From: Rhodamnia argentea | Lineage: Eukaryota; Streptophyta; Magnoliopsida; Myrtales; Myrtaceae | DNA: 64,000 bases | Direction of reading: 5' to 3' | Assembly: GCF_020921035.1 (NCBI RefSeq) | Contig: NC_063160.1 | Span: 14,659,095-14,723,094 of the forward strand | Part shown: piece by piece, positions 58,901 through 64,000 of the stretch | Layout: each line of letters begins with the position of its first letter | Numbering within the stretch: position 1 is the first letter of the stretch | The notes under the pieces: generated by a model | The model's database searches: none | The model's input: only the letters and a program-made list of their open reading frames with translations | What the model was told of the DNA's origin: nothing | Translations under genes and position numbers: made by a program

Positions 58901-61900
58901 AACAATTCACAATTATCATATAAAATTTAGAAAAATAATCTTGTAATTGTGTTCAAGTCTCCAATATTGCTTGTCTACGGGGTTTGGCCAGGCCTTGTAT
59001 GCACGTAGCCTTTCTTCATCTAATAGCTTGAGATTTTGGATTGAAATAGCTTTAATATCGATATAACAAATAAGAATTAACAATTCACAATTATCATATA
59101 AAATTTAGAAAAATAATCTTGTAATTGTGTTCAAGTCTCCAATATTGCTTGTCTACGGGGTTTGACTAGGCCTTGTATGCATGTAGCCTTTCTTCATCTA
59201 ATAGCTTGAGATTTTGGATTGCAACCCTAACACGATATTAAAGCCCTACTTCAGTTGTTCATGCCTTATCCAATGTCATAATTCATGAGTTATTCGTATG
59301 TCACGCTCCCTATTTGTCAATTCCGTAAGTGATTCTTACTCCAATTTACGCTTAAGAAGTGGTGTTAAAGTATCACGCATAGCTTGTCTACGAAGTTTGG
59401 CTAGGCCTTGCACACGTGTAGCCTCTCTATTATTAACTTAAGTTTTGACTTGCAAATTCTAACAATTTACATAACTACAACCTTGCTCCTCTTTTTCCTT
59501 TTATTTAAATGGATTTTCAAGGAAGCTTCAAGAAAACTCAAAGAAGCTTAAAACAATTATCCCAAATTCAACAAAGCTTCACAATAACACAAAGAGGAGA
59601 AATGTTTTGTTGAAACATGCTATGCATTTAGCCCCCAAAAGCTTATCAGCTGTTGAACAAGTGCCGTCACAACGATAGAGTTCTCTTCAAACATATTGCT
59701 AAATTTTATGAGCCTAGTGAAGTATCGAGAGAGAGAGAGAGAGAGAGTAACAACACAAAGAGTAGAAACCATGATACGAACAAGGAAGCACTTGCACAAA
59801 GTAAGAAAACATAGTGAATAGATTGGAGAAAAAGGAGCTTTGTACTTTGGAAGAAGATTTCACGCATTTCCATTTGAAATGGAAGTTTTGAGAACCACAA
59901 AATGGTATTTCCATTCTTGAAGCCGTAAAATTGGGAATATTAGCTATCCCTCCTTTTGTTTGAAAACATTCCCCGAGATGACCAAACTCATTTTTCTTGC
60001 TCTTTTTCTTCATTTTCGAATCAAAATTAAAACTAATTGATGAATTCTCTTAAAAAAAGCGCCTCAGTATATAATTTTTGTGGATGATATCACGCATTGA
60101 TAGGTGAAACCCAAGCAGGAGTGAGCAACAAACTAAACATTTGGAGGGAAGTGGGCTTTTGTCGAAGTTGGTCAAAGATAAATATATGACACGTAAATTC
60201 AGGAAAAGTAAAAGTTTCAACAATTCTTTTGTGCAAATTGGAGACCAAGAAGTCTCATGGACTGAAGTCTTCCAATATCTTGATTTTAATTAGCAAAAGG
60301 TAAGAGAAATTAACGGAGATCTCACCCATGGTGAACAAGCATGATGGATGACATGGAGAAGTGTGTCCGGTACTTTGCGCAACCTTTGAATGCGATTCTA
60401 TAAAATGGCATAAGGCCAGCAATGAAATGCGGATGGTTAAGCATCAACAAGTACACAAAATGGGCGTGTGAGGATATGAGAATACTTCACATGTGTGCAG
60501 GCACACAAGAAAGATAAGATAATGAACTAATTAATTCGTGGAGGAGTACATGATACTCCAATTGAGTATAAATGAGAGAAACTCGGGGTGAAATGGTTTA
60601 ATCACATTGTTAAAAACCCCTCATATTTGTAGTGAGGAGATGTAATCAGGGGGTGGAGACTTGGTAAAAAATTACATAGAAGGAGATGGTAAGGAAAGAT
60701 TCAGAACACCTAGACCTTACCAAAAACTTGATACGTAATCGAGTGGAATAACGTACGAGGATTCATATAGGCACTCCAACTTGCCTATATGAATCCTCAT
60801 ATTTGTAGTGAGGAGATGTAATCAGGGGTTGGAGACTTGGGTCAAAAGAGGCAGCGAAAGCAGAAATTACATAGAAGGAGATGATAAGGATCAAAACACC
60901 TAGACCATACCGAAAACTCGATACTTAATTGAGTGGAATAACGTAAGAGGATTCATATAGGCAAGTTGATATTGTCGTTGTTGCTTCTATGGATTTTCCA
61001 CAATTAATAGGGAAAGAACTTGCCATAAGTTCATGAGTACAGCGGCTGATGCCAACCATTCCAAAATACTAATTAAAATGTTCGCTAGTGAGAGAATGTC
61101 TTGACTTCTTAGCTGAACCACATTAAAAGCACCTCTTCACATACCAAAGTAAACCAGACTTGAGAACTGAGGATTCCATTAATGAAAAAACCGAAACACT
61201 TGCACTCTCAACATAAACCAACAGAGAGTCATGCCCAACATTTAGTTTCTTGCAATACACTCGCTATGAATGGATGAGAAGTCGACCATAAATATTTTCT
61301 GAAACCTACAACTATTAATAGTTGTCCCTGAAAACAAGCCCGGGAAAAAACATAAAAGGACACGGGCTACGTACCTGCAGAAGAAGATTGTACCACAATG
61401 ACAACCAGTTTGATGTTCCGCGGCCGAGCTGCAGCTCTATAATCAGACAGGCATTAATGAGTAGAGCTACTATTTGGTGAGTGCACATTGTTAAAACTGA
61501 AAAATTAGTTGCATCATGGAGCGTGACCACCCATCACAGCATGTCTACGAATGTCCTGGTGAGTGCCGTAAATGGAATATGTTCTCGTGATTGTGATTAA
61601 GTTATGAGGCAATCAACTCCTATTCGCGGTTCATTGTCCGATATAATTCTCTTTTTTAACTACCTAAAAGAAGAATGATGAGTGAGTTATGAGGCAATCA
61701 ACTCCTATTCGCGGTTCATTGTCCGATATAATTCTCTTTTTTAACTACCTAAAAGAAGAATGATGAGTGAGTTATGAGGCAATCAACTCCTAATTCGCGG
61801 TTCATCGTCCGATATAATTATCATTTTTAACTACCTAAAAAATTAGTTGTGATATGAAGCGTGACCACCCATCACAGCATGTCTACGAATGACGTGGTGA

Positions 61901-62593
61901 ATGGCGAGAATGGAATATGTTCTCGTGATTGTGATTAACTTATGAGGCAATCAACTCCTATTCGCGGTTCATCGCCCGATATAATTCGCTTTTTTAACTA
62001 CCTACAAGAAAAATGATGAGTGTTTCAATGCAGTTGAGCAAAAATGAAGTGAATTTCCAAATCCGAGAGGGCAGACATGAGCTTCATGAAAGAAAAATCA
62101 TCTCAACACGATCGGCGTATATCTATTTGAACAAGCTGCAGGAACTGTCGATGTAGCGCTGTAAAAAGGAACTAAATCCGAACAACCACCACTCCACGTT
62201 ATTCACACCGCACGCAAATGAATCAGAACTCACGCGAAATCACAGCTCTTACTTGAGGTTCTCGAGCTCGGTGCACACCTGGAGCCACTGAGCGGGATCG
62301 CCGGACACGTGAGCGGAGCTGAACATGGCCGCGACCACAGCCGGAACCCTAGTCCGGTGCTTAAGCAGCCAATCCCGCTTCAGGATCCCGCTCGGAGGGT
62401 CCCCGGCGCCAGGCTCCTTCGCCTTCTTCGTCAGGACGGCCTGGATCTTCGAGAAGTCGGGCAAGGCGAGCACGTTCATCGGGGGCTGCAGCGAGTGGAG
62501 GTGACCGGAGATGGCGGGGTGGTGGTCGGAGCACCCGACAAGCGAAATCAGCGCCACCGGCGGGGTGCGCAGCTCCTCTGGGTACTCTTCCAT
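52983..62593 (-). CDS. TRAPPC11: Trafficking protein particle complex subunit 11 (TRAPPC11, foie gras / Gryzun)
   Basis: Nine exons on the minus strand: 62253-62593, 61375-61436, 58088-58202, 57879-58002, 57256-57336, 56527-56868, 55760-55926, 54840-55678 and 52983-54469. They give 1185 aa, the expected length for the plant protein. The start MEEYPEELRTPPVAL and the block GILKRDWLLKHRTRVPAVVAAMF match plant TRAPPC11. Middle exons carry FVELANTYYRDEGRRMKTR and the foie-gras-type helical region (LEIAKEYFLVGDFTTAKQFF, EGWVILLWEALGYSRECSKKM, about residues 440-490). The last exon encodes the beta-rich C-terminal part. TRAPPC11 is a scaffold subunit of TRAPPIII, which activates Rab GTPases in ER-Golgi/TGN transport and autophagy. 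Exon 3 ends at a GC donor (AG|GCATGT), the only non-GT intron. Introns 1 (816 bp) and 2 (3.17 kb) are swollen by tandem duplications. Confidence 0.94.
58428..58649. repeat. 111-bp tandem duplication in TRAPPC11 intron 2
   Basis: Units 58428-58538 and 58539-58649 both begin CATCTTGCCTTTATCTAAG and end CACCAAAGC. I see a single C/T difference (GATGACACTG versus GATGATACTG), so the duplication is recent. Confidence 0.92.
58882..59221. repeat. 178-bp tandem duplication in TRAPPC11 intron 2
   Basis: Copy 1 starts at 58882 and copy 2 at 59060, both with GATATAACAAATAAGAATTA and continuing through TTGCTTGTCTACGGGGTTTG to GAGATTTTGGATTG. There are a few substitutions. A third, diverged partial copy (GCTTGTCTACGAAGTTTGGC) lies near 59381. 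Confidence 0.9.
60619..60966. repeat. ~176-bp tandem duplication in TRAPPC11 intron 2
   Basis: Copies begin CCTCATATTTGTAGTGAGG at 60619 and 60795 and continue through GGAGATGTAATCAGGGG to GAGTGGAATAACGTA(C/A)GAGG. The second copy carries an extra GTCAAAAGAGGCAGCGAAAG-type insertion. Confidence 0.85.
60757..60798. repeat. 17-bp perfect inverted repeat at the duplication junction
   Basis: GAGGATTCATATAGGCA at 60757-60773 is the exact reverse complement of TGCCTATATGAATCCTC at 60782-60798, with an 8-nt spacer. It straddles the junction between the two 176-bp copies; the same arm word recurs at about 60949. Confidence 0.88.
61601..61948. repeat. 85-bp tandem repeat (three copies plus one distant copy) in TRAPPC11 intron 1
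   Basis: Units starting GTTATGAGGCAATCAACTCC lie at 61601, 61686 and 61771, a spacing of exactly 85 bp. A fourth related copy begins near 61939. The fourth copy is part of a larger duplication, because the preceding 90-100 bp (GCGTGACCACCCATCACAGC ... TCTCGTGATTGTGATTA) occur both near 61520 and near 61860. Confidence 0.9.
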
Positions 62594-62727
62594 TGGAATC
62601 CGATCCGGAATGCGCCGAGATCGTTCTCCCTCTTCTTCTCCTTCTTCCTCCGCCGCTGCTTCTTCGTTTGCTCGTTGGAGAGAGGCGGCGAATGCGACGA
62701 GCGAAATCGGATCAAATCTGTATGTTC

Positions 62728-62729
<2 letters not shown>

Positions 62730-62759
<30 letters not shown>
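62730..62759 (-). repeat. (CT)n tract in the TRAPPC11 leader
   Basis: A 30-nt GA repeat on the plus strand (CT on the coding strand) ends about 137 bp upstream of the TRAPPC11 ATG at 62593, very probably in the leader or core promoter. Confidence 0.9.
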
Positions 62760-62761
<2 letters not shown>

Positions 62762-62884
62762 TTTGTTACGACTTGCAACTGCGTCGAGTGTCAACTGCGA
62801 AATCAATATATCTTTTTCCCATTTTTAATTAACTTTATTTTGCATTTTCTGAAAAAAAAAACCTTTTTTTCCCATTTCTTTAAA

Positions 62885-63810
62885 TTCTTTTGATATCTAT
62901 TTTACAAAGGCCCAATACCCAAAAAAAAAAAAAAAACCTGCAACTTTAATATCTGTCCCAATTATATCCAAAAAAAAATTTATCTCATAAAAACCCCAAC
63001 TTTTACTTTGGTTCCAATTTTACCGGCAAAATATCCAAAAAAACCTCAACTTTGGCATTTGCCCAATTAAATTCAATTTTTTTTTCTTTATCTCATAAAA
63101 AAACCCAACTTTTACTTTGTTTGCAATTCTATAGGCATAATATCCAAAAAAAAAAACCCTCAATTTTGGCATCTATCCAATTATATCTAATTTTTTTATT
63201 TCATAAAAAATCCTAACTTTTACTTTGATAACAATTTTATCGACATAATATAAATAAAAAAAAAACACTCAACTTTGGCATCTGCCATTTATATCCAAAA
63301 CTTTTTTTTTTATAAAAATCCTCAACTTTTACTTTTATCACAATTCTACCAACGTTAGCCTTTCGTCCACAATAATCCTATATGGCATTTTCACGTTGTT
63401 AATGAATTACATCTCAAAGAAAGCGATGAGAAAAAAAAAACACCAACTCTTCCAAACATTGCTAGAGGATATAAGGTCAATCAAGACGCCGCGTTTCAAA
63501 TTCTCCCTAGCACTCAACAACCCCAAAAAAAGGTTAGATGTGAAGATCCGGTTATTTGGACGAGCGATCTCAAATCTTGCCGTATGTGAAACAAGCAGTT
63601 TCTGAATTTTGAAGATTTATTGATAAGTTCGGCAAAAAAATTCAAGTCACGTGGGATTAACTAAGCGTGTTATGGACGGAATGCCGACAGTGGTAGAATT
63701 GTGACAAAAGTAAAAGTTTGAGGTTTTTTATGAGACAAACAAATTGGATATGATTAAAATAGATGCTAAACTAGAGTTTTTTTTTTTTTTAGATTATGCC
63801 ATTTTACAAA
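62885..63810. repeat. Tandem AT-rich ~110-bp modules with an inverted terminal copy
   Basis: Three to four modules between about 62940 and 63345 repeat the order CAACTTTGGCATCTG, CCAATTATATC, a T run, TCATAAAAA, CC(C/T)AACTTTTACTTTG and ACAATTTTA. A related module appears in inverted orientation near 63690-63785 (GTGACAAAAGTAAAAGTTTGAGG ... TTGGATATGATTAAAATAGATGC). This resembles a TIR element whose left terminal module has been amplified in tandem. No gene is present between them; the small open frame at 63396-63605 is unconvincing. Confidence 0.6.
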
Positions 63811-63884
63811 ATAAGGAGGATCTTGAACTTCAAAGCATCAAAATCAATCTCTCTCTCTCTCTCTCATATAATATTATTTGAAAA

Positions 63885-64000
63885 GATGATACAAATGGTT
63901 CTTGAATTTTAGCCTAATGTGTAATGTGATTCTTGAAATTTTAATTTATTCAATGTGACCCCTGAACTTTGGCAAAATGTACGATGTTATCCCTAAGCTT
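63885..64000. repeat. Partial copy of the GATACAAATGGTTCTTGAATTTT dispersed family
   Basis: The end of the window carries another member of the family seen at 24505-24700, 29764-30007 and 42235-42420 (TTAATTTATTCAATGTGACC, CTGAACTTTGGC). It ends in TTATCCCT-like sequence and is cut by the window edge. Confidence 0.5.

Overview
The window is nuclear DNA of a flowering plant. The protein-coding genes are spliced eudicot-type genes with short AT-rich introns: an ATL RING-H2 ligase, MSSP/TMT sugar carriers, DIVARICATA-type MYBs, a PIRL leucine-rich-repeat protein, an AHL AT-hook protein and TRAPPC11. They sit in long AT-rich spacers full of decayed terminal-inverted-repeat elements, simple repeats and a tRNA-derived SINE. 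The repeat style suggests a woody eudicot, possibly Myrtales, but that is only an impression. I saw no bacterial, viral or CRISPR content.

Layout. 1-2.4 kb: repeat-rich spacer. 2.6-3.2 kb (+): ATL8/ATL80-like E3 ligase. 4.8-7.7 kb (-): p34-like GTPase-fold adaptin-binding protein, 6 exons. 10.8-13.8 kb and 17.3-20.2 kb (-): two tandem monosaccharide-sensing-protein (tonoplast sugar carrier) genes with the same 5-exon structure. 20.5-27 kb: transposon nest, including a Mutator-like element bounded by a 9-bp target duplication. 27.1-28.0 and 30.2-31.1 kb (+): two tandem two-exon MYB genes, both with hydrophobic N-termini. 31-37.8 kb: gene-poor. 37.8-39.8 kb (-): PIRL4/5-like protein. 40-47.8 kb: gene-poor, with a perfect 25-bp hairpin and element remnants. 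47.8-51.2 kb (-): AHL protein, 5 exons. 53-62.6 kb (-): TRAPPC11, 9 exons, one intron with a GC donor and two long introns full of local tandem duplications. 62.9-64 kb: repeats.

I built exon models by hand from open frames, GT/GC-AG borders and phase arithmetic. All nine models close in frame from ATG to stop. The genes do not form one pathway. Vesicle traffic is represented twice (p34, TRAPPC11), sugar storage twice, and transcriptional control three times (two MYBs, AHL). The neighbourhood ATL + MSSP + PIRL + p34 + TRAPPC11 recalls pairs that I remember as close neighbours in Arabidopsis, so the gene order may be an old conserved block diluted by transposons.

The least expected features are the putatively membrane-tethered MYB pair (one copy has a degraded SHAQKYF helix and a MITE against its core promoter), the Mutator-like element whose GC-rich core is a 127-bp array readable in all three frames, the 25-bp hairpin, and the CT tracts shared by the leaders of four unrelated genes.
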